From a virus, in IMG/VR virus record IMGVR_UViG_3300042485_000398, positions 53,296 through 117,295 of that record: a DNA stretch of 64,000 nucleotides; one strand, written 5' to 3'. The notes beneath the pieces were generated by a model. It ran no database searches and was not told where the DNA came from. It saw only the letters and a list, made by a program, of their open reading frames with translations. Below are positions 36,006-42,243 of this stretch, one piece after another. Numbering within the stretch: the first letter of the stretch is position 1; each line of letters begins with the position of its first letter. Position numbers and translations under genes: made by a program.

Positions 36006-36923
36006 TTAGTCGTCCGCAAGACTTGCGAAGTAACTCATATTATCATCACTCTTTTCATCATTCCAAGGTGGAGTTTCTTCGGTTGCCTTAGCAGCCGTCT
36101 TCATCTTGGTTTCAACGAAGAGTTCATCCTCTGCATCAAGCGGATTTACCTTCTCTGCGGTAGGCACACGAGTACCACTACCAAGAACAGTATTCAGCTT
36201 GGTCTTGAGTTCATCATAAGACTTGAAGTTTGAGGGATCAAGAAAAGCGGCAAGTGAATGCGTCTGCTTCCAGATTGCTTCTAGCTTATCCTCATTTTCA
36301 TCAAGTGGCGTATTACCATCAAATTCTGACTTATCGTAGTTACGATAGCCTTCTACCTGACGAATACGGAGCTTGAAGTTGGCACCTTCCCAAAGATCAA
36401 ACGGATTAACCGGCTTCTCATCTTCAAAAGTAGGCTGCATTACGTCCTTGATCTTGTCGAAAATCTTCTTACCATACTTATAGAGAAAGACTTTACCTTC
36501 GTTCTCAGGGTTCGATGGGTCCTTAACAACAAGAACGTTAGAGATATAAGACAAGCGGCGCTTCTGCTTACGAGCGATTTCCTTATTGGCTTCGATACCC
36601 GAATTCCAGAGTTCTGAATTGAGTTCACCAAGAGGATCTGGCTTGTTAATAGTGGTCAACGAGTTTTCGATGTACCACTTTCCGGTCGGACCTTGAAAGC
36701 CGTGATCATACACGCGAACCCAGGGAAGTTCTTCGCCTGGAGGAGCAGGAAGAAAACGAAGAACAGCCTGGCCATTGCCAGCCTTATCTACTGAAGGCTT
36801 CCATAAGCGATCATCATCGCCGCGCTTTTCGTTTGTGGGATTTGCAATCTTTTCGACTTCTTTCATAAGTGAGTCGAAGTTGCCACGGTTCTTACGGAGT
36901 TCCGAGAGAGAATTAAAAGACAT
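36006..36923 (-). CDS. 32: Single-stranded DNA-binding protein gp32
   Basis: The 305-residue protein (T4 gp32 is 301) has the N-terminal cooperativity region (ELRKNRGNFDSLMKEVEKIA), the OB core (GQAVLRFLPAPPGEELPWVR, SYISNVLVVKDPSNPENEGK, VFLYKYGKKIFDKIKD, PFDLWEGANFKLRIRQVEGY) and an acidic C-terminal tail (NDEKSDDNMSYFASLADD) that recruits replication proteins. The Cys-containing zinc loop of T4 gp32 is replaced here by NSLTTINKPDPLGELNSELW, with no Cys, so zinc binding is lost. The gene lies after a leader with a 10-base tandem repeat. gp59 and gp33 genes follow the T4 neighbourhood. Confidence 0.93.
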   Translation of the reverse strand: MSFNSLSELRKNRGNFDSLMKEVEKIANPTNEKRGDDDRLWKPSVDKAGNGQAVLRFLPAPPGEELPWVRVYDHGFQGPTGKWYIENSLTTINKPDPLGELNSELWNSGIEANKEIARKQKRRLSYISNVLVVKDPSNPENEGKVFLYKYGKKIFDKIKDVMQPTFEDEKPVNPFDLWEGANFKLRIRQVEGYRNYDKSEFDGNTPLDENEDKLEAIWKQTHSLAAFLDPSNFKSYDELKTKLNTVLGSGTRVPTAEKVNPLDAEDELFVETKMKTAAKATEETPPWNDEKSDDNMSYFASLADD

Positions 36924-36940
36924 ATTTGTATTCCTTACTT

Positions 36941-36980
36941 TGCGTTATATTGCGTTGTATTGCGTTAATATTTGCGTTGT
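36941..36980 (-). promoter_or_regulatory. Tandem 10-base repeats in the gp32 leader (putative operator)
   Basis: The minus strand ahead of gp32 carries three direct repeats, AACGCAATAC, AACGCAATAT and AACGCAAAGT, and a fourth ACGCAA two bases out of step further upstream. The unit is A-rich and predicted to be unstructured. T4 gp32 represses its own translation by cooperative binding to an unstructured leader, so this is a candidate operator. The role is inferred. Confidence 0.5.
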
Positions 36981-37132
36981 GTATCATAATCATCATAGTC
37001 ATCGAAATCTTCTTCTTGACTACCAGAGTATTTATACAGGTTTTTGCGGTGCTTACTGGATTTGTCCACACCTTTACGAACTTCTTTGACACGAGGTTCG
37101 TAATCGAAGTCTCTACGCTTAGAATGACTCAT
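36965..37132 (-). CDS. Small highly charged protein (55 residues)
   Basis: The ORF encodes MSHSKRRDFDYEPRVKEVRK, a Lys/Arg-rich middle, then an acidic end (EEDFDDYDDYDTQRKY). It lies between gp59 and gp32, starting at the ATG directly after gp59's stop. I do not recognise it. The split of basic N-terminal and acidic C-terminal regions might bind nucleic acid and gp32 partners. Its 3' end runs into the gp32 leader repeats. A late-type TATAAATA is inside it. Confidence 0.55.
   Translation of the reverse strand: MSHSKRRDFDYEPRVKEVRKGVDKSSKHRKNLYKYSGSQEEDFDDYDDYDTQRKY
37029..37036 (-). promoter_or_regulatory. T4-type late promoter TATAAATA ahead of gp32
   Basis: An exact TATAAATA on the minus strand lies inside the small charged ORF, about 105 bases ahead of gp32. 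A transcript from here would begin with the gp32 leader repeats. Coding constraint (codons CTG TAT AAA TAC) could also explain it. Confidence 0.4.
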
Positions 37133-37723
37133 TTAACAGACCACTTGGCCTTTCTCCTTGATCCATAGTTGAGAGAATTTGTCTTTATCAAACTTGACAA
37201 AGACGCGGTACTTTGTTATCAAACGAGATACATCTTTCCATATAAAATCATTTGCTAACACAGTATTATTACTATACACGAAATTAAACAATTTGTCAAG
37301 AATAATTAGGGTTTCAAGACTAATTTTTTTACCAAGGTATAGTTTTAATGCTAAGGGATGTTGGCCATCACTAATCAATGGATCAACATTTGCTTTTTCA
37401 GCCTCTAACATAAGTGTAGAAATATCTTGGGTGAACAGATATGTCAACTTCTCTTTTCTAGCCTTCCAGTCCCGATATACGTTATCACTTTCGGCATCAA
37501 ATAAACCATTATGTCCATTGACAAAGTTAGCAACGAAATAATCTACCATCTCAGTAAAGATAAATCGTTTCGCCAACTTGCGAAACAATAGAACATCCTT
37601 ACGTTTAAGAAATGTTTCTCTCTTACACCTGACACCCGATTTCGTTTTTGTGATATCGTAATCATCAGAAGTAAAATGAAGTTTGAGTGACATGTAGACA
37701 CGATAAACTTCGAAAGAGTCCAT
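37133..37723 (-). CDS. 59: Helicase loader gp59
   Basis: This 196-residue protein begins MDSFEVYRVYMSLKLHFTSD and has YDITKTKSGVRCKRETFLKR followed by VLLFRKLAKRF, the T4 gp59 pattern (217 residues in T4: VYKLYLMIKQHMNGKYDVIK, then the R/K-rich KRRDKYFFQKL). gp59 loads helicase gp41 onto gp32-covered forks. The gene is coupled to gp33 by a TAATG overlap and stands upstream of gp32, as in T4. Confidence 0.85.
   Translation of the reverse strand: MDSFEVYRVYMSLKLHFTSDDYDITKTKSGVRCKRETFLKRKDVLLFRKLAKRFIFTEMVDYFVANFVNGHNGLFDAESDNVYRDWKARKEKLTYLFTQDISTLMLEAEKANVDPLISDGQHPLALKLYLGKKISLETLIILDKLFNFVYSNNTVLANDFIWKDVSRLITKYRVFVKFDKDKFSQLWIKEKGQVVC
37271..37299 (-). promoter_or_regulatory. Sigma70-type promoter inside gp59
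   Basis: The minus strand carries TTGACA, a 17-base spacer and TATAGT. It lies in the gp59 gene, about 140 bases ahead of the small charged ORF and 350 ahead of gp32, and could give early gp32 expression. Confidence 0.5.
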
Positions 37724-37998
37724 TAGAAGGGTAGCTTTCCATCCTTGCGCTTCAACATATTTAGTTCTTCTGCTTCCGCACGAATCTTTTCCTTAAGTGA
37801 AGTTGTCAATAGAACCGATGCCGATTCCATTTCAATATCATTCTTCACGCAATAATCAACTAGCAAGTCCATACACGGTAGACCTGTTGTCGATGCTTGC
37901 TTCTCAATAAATTGAGAAAACTCAGTAGAAGTTCTAAACTTCTTCGTAATCAGAAATTCGTTGCTGACTTCATCTACCACTTGAAAATCCTCGACCAT
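37723..37998 (-). CDS. 33: Late transcription co-activator gp33
   Basis: The protein (91 residues from ATG at 37998, or 96 from GTG at 38013) contains SNEFLITKKFRTSTEFSQFI and EKQASTTGLPCMDLLVDYCV, then a basic C-terminal end KRKDGKLPF. T4 gp33 (112 residues) links host RNA polymerase to the sliding clamp at late promoters through its acidic/hydrophobic end, and it lies next to gp59. The presence of TATAAATA promoters fits its role. Assignment rests on location, length and the C-terminal motif. It overlaps the upstream methyltransferase gene by 29 bases. Confidence 0.75.
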   Translation of the reverse strand: MVEDFQVVDEVSNEFLITKKFRTSTEFSQFIEKQASTTGLPCMDLLVDYCVKNDIEMESASVLLTTSLKEKIRAEAEELNMLKRKDGKLPF

Positions 37999-38515
37999 AA
38001 AATTGTGTTCCACTCATTTCATTTTTATCAAAAAGATACCAACAAGCATTGTCCTTGCCAGTAAACTTACTATCTTCAATCCACTTTACTCTACCTATGG
38101 CCACAACCTTACTACAATATTGTAGATAGGGTATTGCTTGTTTAGTATGCATCCAATCAGCATCAAAGAGAAGCCATGTAGGACGAATACTAGCAAACCT
38201 ATCAATCAATGGATGAAGTATCCATCGCGACCAAGGCGGATTAGTTATAATATAGCTGGTATTTGCGGGAATGTCAACAGTTAATGCATCATATTTTTCA
38301 ATAGACGGGTCTTTAGGATCAATATCAGAAACCAAAGTAGCTACTGCATTACTATCTGTTAAGGTGTCTATATGCCTACAGAGTCTACCGTCGCCGGCAC
38401 AAGGCTCAGCGAAGGTAAACTCCGAGGGAAGAAAGGGTAAGAGAGGCTTTACTGCATCCAACGGAGTCGGATAGAAGTCGTTCTTACGATGTTCAAAGTT
38501 ACTTCTCTTACCCAT
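37970..38515 (-). CDS. N6-adenine DNA methyltransferase-like protein
   Basis: The 181-residue protein has NDFYPTPLDAVKPLLPFLP, the SAM-binding EPCAGDG at residues 37-43, an acidic VSDIDPKDP strand-2 end and the catalytic NPPW at residues 92-95, the (D/N)PP(Y/W) motif of amino-methyltransferases. It is shorter than most DNA adenine methylases and lacks an obvious target-recognition domain. It may modify phage DNA against restriction, or act on RNA or protein. It lies directly after the SleB-like gene and overlaps gp33. Confidence 0.7.
   Translation of the reverse strand: MGKRSNFEHRKNDFYPTPLDAVKPLLPFLPSEFTFAEPCAGDGRLCRHIDTLTDSNAVATLVSDIDPKDPSIEKYDALTVDIPANTSYIITNPPWSRWILHPLIDRFASIRPTWLLFDADWMHTKQAIPYLQYCSKVVAIGRVKWIEDSKFTGKDNACWYLFDKNEMSGTQFYGRGFSSGR
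38249..38277 (-). promoter_or_regulatory. Sigma70-type promoter ahead of gp33
   Basis: TTGACA, 17-base spacer and TATATT on the minus strand, in the methyltransferase gene about 250 bases before gp33. The same TTGACA-17 form recurs at six other places in this window. Confidence 0.4.
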
Positions 38516-38518
38516 TCT

Positions 38519-39124
38519 TTATCCTGCATAAAATATATGATCACCAATTTTAGCTACTCTACGAAGATTCCAACCTGGACTTACATAGTCGGCATGATAG
38601 AATAGAACATTTTTTCCTAATACGCCATGATTAGCCCCAGCGAACAATACCTTCTCAGCAACTTTCTTTGACTCAGCATATTGTTGCGCACTGCGGACAC
38701 TCTTCTTTCCTTCGCATACCCATGAGAACTGACACACACGTTTTGTTCTCTGGTATACAACGGAGCATACGGATTTAGGAAACTTGGGGCTATTTACCCG
38801 ATTGATAGTGACAGCAGCAACGGCCAATTTGCCTTGAGTAGACTGGTTACCAGCCTCATAATAGATATTGTCTGCGAGACACTTCAATTCTCTGTTATTT
38901 GCCAGACGAATATTTTGTGTCTGGATTCTTTGTTGTGTTACTTTACGTTGTTGTTCTTGGGCATCTTCTTTGATGTCCTGAATTACTTCTCCGACGCCGA
39001 GGGAATATTCCCTTGCTTCTCTTTCGATGGCAGTTTCAGCATATGAATTAATTCCATATAAACTATAACTTAATAGTGTAATAATCGAAAGAAACTTGAA
39101 AAACTTCTTATTAAAGGAAGTCAT
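38519..39124 (-). CDS. Exported SleB-type cell wall hydrolase
   Basis: The 201-residue protein has a signal peptide (MTSFNKKFFKFLSIITLLSY..., likely cut after SYA at about residue 29), a coiled-coil spacer (residues 31-75), and a SleB/Hydrolase_2 domain: LADNIYYEAGNQSTQGKLAV with catalytic Glu90, then AAVTINRV and CQFSWVCEG. It cuts peptidoglycan after export to the periplasm, so it probably serves lysis. In phages of this type such genes act as lysin candidates. It has its own short upstream gap after the tmRNA terminator. Confidence 0.85.
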   Translation of the reverse strand: MTSFNKKFFKFLSIITLLSYSLYGINSYAETAIEREAREYSLGVGEVIQDIKEDAQEQQRKVTQQRIQTQNIRLANNRELKCLADNIYYEAGNQSTQGKLAVAAVTINRVNSPKFPKSVCSVVYQRTKRVCQFSWVCEGKKSVRSAQQYAESKKVAEKVLFAGANHGVLGKNVLFYHADYVSPGWNLRRVAKIGDHIFYAG

Positions 39125-39194
39125 CTTATTTCCATTTTTTTGTTATACTTGAGAGGGTATTAACCAGTGACTCCCCACACTGATTGTCCGAAGA

Positions 39195-39240
39195 CAAAAA
39201 ATAACCCACTGTGCTTGCTGGTGTCAGGTCGCACAATGGG
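39195..39240 (-). terminator. Rho-independent terminator of the tmRNA transcript
   Basis: On the minus strand CCCATTGTGC and GCACAGTGGG form a 10-pair stem (one G:T) around a 16-base loop, followed by TTATTTTTT. It follows the tmRNA coding piece and precedes the SleB gene. Confidence 0.88.
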
Positions 39241-39284
39241 TCATACAACTATTTAGCATCCGTAGATTCTTACATCACTCATTT

Positions 39285-39479
39285 CATCGTATAAACCAAA
39301 CAGGTGATAGTTTTATTCTGTTTCGAGGGAAAACTATCAAAAACCCAATGAGATTATGCGGCTAGCGCATATCCTGCAAAGGCAACGTTATCGTTTGCAT
39401 TTACGTTTAGTGGCACTTTGCCAAGCAATCAGTCTCGAACCGCCCTATTACACGAAAATCGAATTCCAAGGTCACCCCC
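39285..39479 (-). ncRNA. ssrA: Permuted tmRNA, coding piece
   Basis: The 5' end GGGGGTG (39479-39473) pairs with CACCTCC of the acceptor piece, giving a seven-pair acceptor stem with a G:U at position 3:70, the AlaRS identity element. The next bases, GACCTTGGAATTCGA, match the tmRNA 5' signature (CUGGAUUCGAC type). The tag frame at 39398-39354 encodes ANDNVAFAGYALAA and stop, starting at a GCA resume codon. An H-type pseudoknot follows: GATAGTTTT pairs with AAAACTATC and the loop's AAACAG pairs with CTGTTT. The 3' boundary is approximate. Two-piece tmRNA is typical of alphaproteobacteria; it rescues stalled ribosomes. Confidence 0.9.
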
Positions 39480-39602
39480 ATCAACAAGAAACTCATCTAG
39501 GCAAGTACCGCAGCAAAAATCATCTTCTATTATACGCGCTCTTAAATCTTCTAGGTTAGTATACTGAGAGTCACGTATGTCACGACAACTGCAAATTACC
39601 AT
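39429..39602 (-). CDS. Bfd-like [2Fe-2S] ferredoxin nested in the tmRNA gene
   Basis: This 57-codon ORF starts MVICSCRDIRDSQYTNLEDL and contains FCCGTC. Cys4, Cys6, Cys31 and Cys34 match the CxC...CxxC pattern of bacterioferritin-associated ferredoxin (E. coli: Cys4, 6, 38, 41), with a shorter spacer. In bacteria Bfd releases iron from bacterioferritin. An AGAGGA ribosome binding site follows the tmRNA acceptor CCA directly, four bases before the ATG. The last 17 codons or so lie in the tmRNA coding piece, so tmRNA processing would destroy the mRNA. The ORF is short; the motif, ribosome binding site and conserved start make it credible. Confidence 0.65.
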   Translation of the reverse strand: MVICSCRDIRDSQYTNLEDLRARIIEDDFCCGTCLDEFLVDGGDLGIRFSCNRAVRD

Positions 39603-39612
39603 AATTTCCTCT

Positions 39613-39676
39613 TGGTGGAGGTGCGGGGAGTCGAACCCCGGTCTTTCCGCCTTTATTGTTGATTGTCAACAACTGA
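39613..39676 (-). ncRNA. ssrA: Permuted tmRNA, acceptor piece
   Basis: The piece carries a perfect T arm (stem CGGGG/CCCCG, loop TTCGACT), the acceptor strand CACCTCC and an encoded ACCA end (CCA at 39615-39613). A GGCGGAAAGAC stretch before the T arm is a candidate 3' strand of helix P2. In permuted genes this piece is transcribed before the coding piece, as here. The 5' end is set by the predicted start of transcription and may be trimmed. Confidence 0.88.
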
Positions 39677-39681
39677 TAATC

Positions 39682-39712
39682 TATTTATACACTAGTTTGC
39701 TTTGGAAGTCAA
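39682..39712 (-). promoter_or_regulatory. Dual sigma70/late promoter of the tmRNA gene
   Basis: TTGACT, a 17-base spacer and TATAAA form a sigma70 promoter. The -10 extends to an exact T4 late element TATAAATA (39689-39682), so the tmRNA locus may be read both early and late. Predicted +1 is near 39676. Confidence 0.7.
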
Positions 39713-39728
39713 CAGTTTTTTATATTCT

Positions 39729-40295
39729 TCACGCCGCAGCATCGATTACAAATGACCAGAATGATGTGCCAGGGTAGAACGTAGCAGGTTTACCGAGTTG
39801 TTGCTCTAGTCGTTTTACGTTCTCAACTACGTCTGGCCAACCGGGTGGCCACACGACTTCTGGCCAGCCCTCCACATAGTCATGGCCGCACAGTAGACCA
39901 CCACTTTTTAGATTTCTCAGTCCATATTGAATGATATGCCAGTCATTTGGATTAGTGTGTGCGGCATCGACAAAGAATATATCTGCAGGGTTGTTTACAT
40001 ATTCCGAGTATTTAAAATACGGACAGGCAGCGCGGATGCTATGAATATTTGGTATATCCTTAGTGTTCTTGTGGAACTCACCATGGAAATCTGTGTCTGT
40101 CTGCGGGGCATAAAATGTGTCTACACAATATACATTTACAGAGGGATGGCAGGACTTTGCCCATGTATATGCGCTACGTCCGTAGAGACTGCCGATCTCC
40201 ATGATGACTCCATTCTCTGGAACCTCATTCGCCCATTTCTCGATTTGATGAAGTTCTTGCTCGGTCATCCAACCGGGAATTTCTAAATTAACCAT
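39729..40295 (-). CDS. Class I SAM-dependent methyltransferase
   Basis: The 188-residue protein has a SAM-binding fold: GVIMEIGSLYGRSAYTWAKS (motif I, residues 34-53), VYCVDTFYAP (acidic end of strand 2), ADIFFVDAAHT (motif for strand 4) and GGLLCGHDYVEGW, typical of the Methyltransf_24/CmcI-like group. These enzymes methylate sugars or small molecules. It is preceded by a run of Fe-S and nuclease genes and has no visible own promoter. The acceptor is unknown. It lies upstream of the tmRNA gene on the same strand. Confidence 0.7.
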   Translation of the reverse strand: MVNLEIPGWMTEQELHQIEKWANEVPENGVIMEIGSLYGRSAYTWAKSCHPSVNVYCVDTFYAPQTDTDFHGEFHKNTKDIPNIHSIRAACPYFKYSEYVNNPADIFFVDAAHTNPNDWHIIQYGLRNLKSGGLLCGHDYVEGWPEVVWPPGWPDVVENVKRLEQQLGKPATFYPGTSFWSFVIDAAA

Positions 40296-40304
40296 TATAT
40301 TATC

Positions 40305-40649
40305 CTATAGATTAAAATTGATACTCTCTCCGCAGCCGCAGCTACTAGAAGCAAGCGGTGCTTGTATTTCAATGACGCTACCAATAATATCAACTTTTTT
40401 ATTAACGGTGCTACCTATAAGATATAGTTCCGACGGTCTATCCAGCCAGAACGTCCAATCATCATACTCTTGTGGAAAGTCATCTTCTACGAGTTCGTCA
40501 GCACTCTTTACCAAATCCCACTTGTAACTGAACCCGGCACATCCACCTCCTGCGAGAGATAGTCGAACACCTAGTGCGTTATTTGAAACTGAGACATTAC
40601 GAAAATGCTCAAGTGCGGATTCCGTAAACTGTATGCGGTCTTTTATCAT
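40305..40649 (-). CDS. A-type iron-sulfur carrier (IscA/ErpA/HesB-like)
   Basis: The 114-residue protein, started at ATG 40649 (a GTG 36 bases upstream lies inside the previous gene), contains SLAGGGCAGFSYKWDL with Cys37 and ends SSSCGCGESINFNL with Cys104 and Cys106, the three cluster ligands of A-type carriers. These pass Fe-S clusters to target enzymes. A 25-residue insert (VEDDFPQEYDDWTFWLDRPS) is typical of phage copies. An AATAAATA stands five bases before the ATG. It may serve the radical SAM enzymes encoded upstream. Confidence 0.9.
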   Translation of the reverse strand: MIKDRIQFTESALEHFRNVSVSNNALGVRLSLAGGGCAGFSYKWDLVKSADELVEDDFPQEYDDWTFWLDRPSELYLIGSTVNKKVDIIGSVIEIQAPLASSSCGCGESINFNL

Positions 40650-40653
40650 CAAA

Positions 40654-41322
40654 CTATTTATTACGACTCGCTTCGAATAAATCACGAGTTTCGATAAGTT
40701 TTTTGGCCCAGTTGTCGCGCTTTTCTACAAACACCTGAGGCTCATCGCCATCTACAGCAATCAAGATAACAAGAAAGGGAACAGGAATACCAGTTCGTTC
40801 TTCATACATGATTGCATATGCAGCGGTCTGCATAAAGTAGGAACTGATATATTCCTTCTTCTTGGGCCGATTAGAAGTCTTAAAGTCGATTACGGCGCGA
40901 ATACCATTGTATTCTCCGATACAGTCAACGCGACCAGCCATACGCAGGAAGTCGCTGTATAATGCCAGCTCTTGGCAGTGAATGTTATCGATAGGTTCAA
41001 GAATTGACTTAAACTTAGTAAACATTTCCTTGTCGAGCAAGGACGCTCTCACGCTATCAAAATCGACTTCTTCATTCTTTAAATATGCTTCGGTAAGTGT
41101 GTGTATTTTAGTACCGCGAGTAGAAGCCTGCTTAGAAATGCGGTCGGCTTCTTCTTCACCAACGCGCTCACGCCACTTGTTGATGCCATCTTTATTCAGA
41201 ACACCGAGAACAGTGGTAGCAGAGGGATATCCAACACCCGAGGCATTGACATAAACTCTGCTACCATCTTCTCTTGTTTCATCTTGGGCGAAATCAGTAT
41301 AATCATAGATCGTTTTAAACAT
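40654..41322 (-). CDS. PD-(D/E)XK exonuclease (MGME1/RecB-like)
   Basis: The 222-residue protein has YPSATTVLGVLNKDGINKWR, RGTKIHTLTEAY (RGTxxH, residues 69-74), CQELALYSDFLRMAGRVDCI with Glu118 and Asp133, then AVIDFKTSNRPKKK with Asp146 and Lys148, and SSYFMQTAAYAI (QxxxY). This is the order of PD-(D/E)XK single-strand exonucleases of the RecB/MGME1 group found in T4-like marine phages. It probably acts in recombination and DNA end processing. Its ATG follows five bases after a consensus -10 box, suggesting a leaderless transcript. Confidence 0.82.
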   Translation of the reverse strand: MFKTIYDYTDFAQDETREDGSRVYVNASGVGYPSATTVLGVLNKDGINKWRERVGEEEADRISKQASTRGTKIHTLTEAYLKNEEVDFDSVRASLLDKEMFTKFKSILEPIDNIHCQELALYSDFLRMAGRVDCIGEYNGIRAVIDFKTSNRPKKKEYISSYFMQTAAYAIMYEERTGIPVPFLVILIAVDGDEPQVFVEKRDNWAKKLIETRDLFEASRNK

Positions 41323-41327
41323 ATACT

Positions 41328-41356
41328 CTTATAACATGATTCGCATAGTTTGTCAA
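41328..41356 (-). promoter_or_regulatory. Sigma70 promoter at the exonuclease start
   Basis: TTGACA, a 17-base spacer and TATAAG on the minus strand; only AGTAT separates the -10 box from the ATG. There is no room for a ribosome binding site, so the mRNA may be leaderless. It sits in the 39-base gap after PhoH. Confidence 0.65.
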
Positions 41357-41361
41357 GTCTT

Positions 41362-42117
41362 TTATGCGTATCTCTCCTCATATTCTAATCTGGCCAGAAT
41401 ATATTCTTTAACCAATTTGGACCTTACTATATCATGAACAGAAAACTCTACAGTTTTGAACGAGGGCATTAGTTCGGCGATAGCGATGAACTTTTGAAGT
41501 CCAGACATATCGGTCTTTTTATATAGATCAGTCTGTCGGAAATCTCCGCAGAATATGATCTTTGAGTTTCTGCCAATTCTGGTCATAATTGAATTTAATT
41601 CCATATCCGTCATATTCTGACATTCATCAACGATGACGATGGAATTATCTAGAGTGATACCACGAACAAATGAAGTGATCATAAAGTTCACTGACTTTTG
41701 TTCTTGCAATCGCTGAAATGGCTGGATATGATTAAACAAATCCTCGCAGATTTCTACATAAGGTAACTGATAAACTTCTGTCTTTTCTTTTTCATCACCA
41801 GGTAGGTGACCAATTTCTCTTGATGGAACAGCAGAGCGGACTATTACTACTCGCTCAAATACTGTTTCTGGATCTAGTGCTTCTTCTAGTGCCTTAAAAA
41901 GCGCGATGTATGTTTTCCCTGTTCCTGCTACACCGTGAAGTAATATTGCTGCGGACTGTTGATTATAAAGTTCAAAAAATTGTCTCTGATTAAAGGTTTT
42001 TGGTTGAATATTTTTTAGGTCTTCGTATTTTACTTTGCATAGCTTACTCTTCTCTAGGGTTACGGGCGAGTCATTATTTGAGACAACTTGTAAGGCGTTT
42101 TGTTTTCTTCTTGACAT
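41362..42117 (-). CDS. phoH: PhoH-like ATPase
   Basis: The 251-residue protein has Walker A HGVAGTGKTYIALF (GVAGTGKT at 62-69), VIVRSAVPSREIGHLPGDEK, Walker B IVIVDECQNM (about 161-169) and IFCGDFRQTDL, the order of PhoH P-loop ATPases, which are related to helicase superfamily 1. I start at ATG 42117, after AAAGGA; a longer frame would read through the terminator hairpin. PhoH is common in marine phages and its physiological role is not fixed; RNA or phosphate metabolism has been proposed. Confidence 0.92.
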   Translation of the reverse strand: MSRRKQNALQVVSNNDSPVTLEKSKLCKVKYEDLKNIQPKTFNQRQFFELYNQQSAAILLHGVAGTGKTYIALFKALEEALDPETVFERVVIVRSAVPSREIGHLPGDEKEKTEVYQLPYVEICEDLFNHIQPFQRLQEQKSVNFMITSFVRGITLDNSIVIVDECQNMTDMELNSIMTRIGRNSKIIFCGDFRQTDLYKKTDMSGLQKFIAIAELMPSFKTVEFSVHDIVRSKLVKEYILARLEYEERYA

Positions 42118-42145
42118 AACAGTCCTTTGAGGTTTGAGGTTGATA

Positions 42146-42178
42146 CAAAAAAGGCGACACTGCAATAGCAGAGTCGCC
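42146..42178 (-). terminator. Rho-independent terminator closing the 42-57 kb operon
   Basis: The minus strand has GGCGACTCTGC, loop TATT, GCAGTGTCGCC and then TTTTTT. The stem is 11 positions with one mismatch. It lies 65 bases after the last gene of the radical SAM operon and 29 bases ahead of PhoH. Confidence 0.9.
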
Positions 42179-42243
42179 TAGTGCCGAGGGAGGCACGATG
42201 GATTCGGGAAGAGAAATCGGTATAACTGTCTTCATGTAGTTAT

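Noticed and set aside
39356-39559. 67-residue plus-strand frame in the gap before the methyltransferase
   Set aside because: It lies across the tmRNA coding piece and the Bfd-like ORF on the opposite strand and has no ribosome binding site.
39613-39676. A tRNA gene, from the clear T arm and CCA end on the minus strand
   Set aside because: There is no anticodon arm or D arm upstream. The missing 5' acceptor strand, the tag frame and a G3:U70 pair are found at 39479-39354, so it is the acceptor piece of a permuted tmRNA.
42118-42165. Longer N-terminus for PhoH
   Set aside because: The extra 16 codons would run through the terminator hairpin at 42146-42178, and the ATG at 42117 has a good ribosome binding site.
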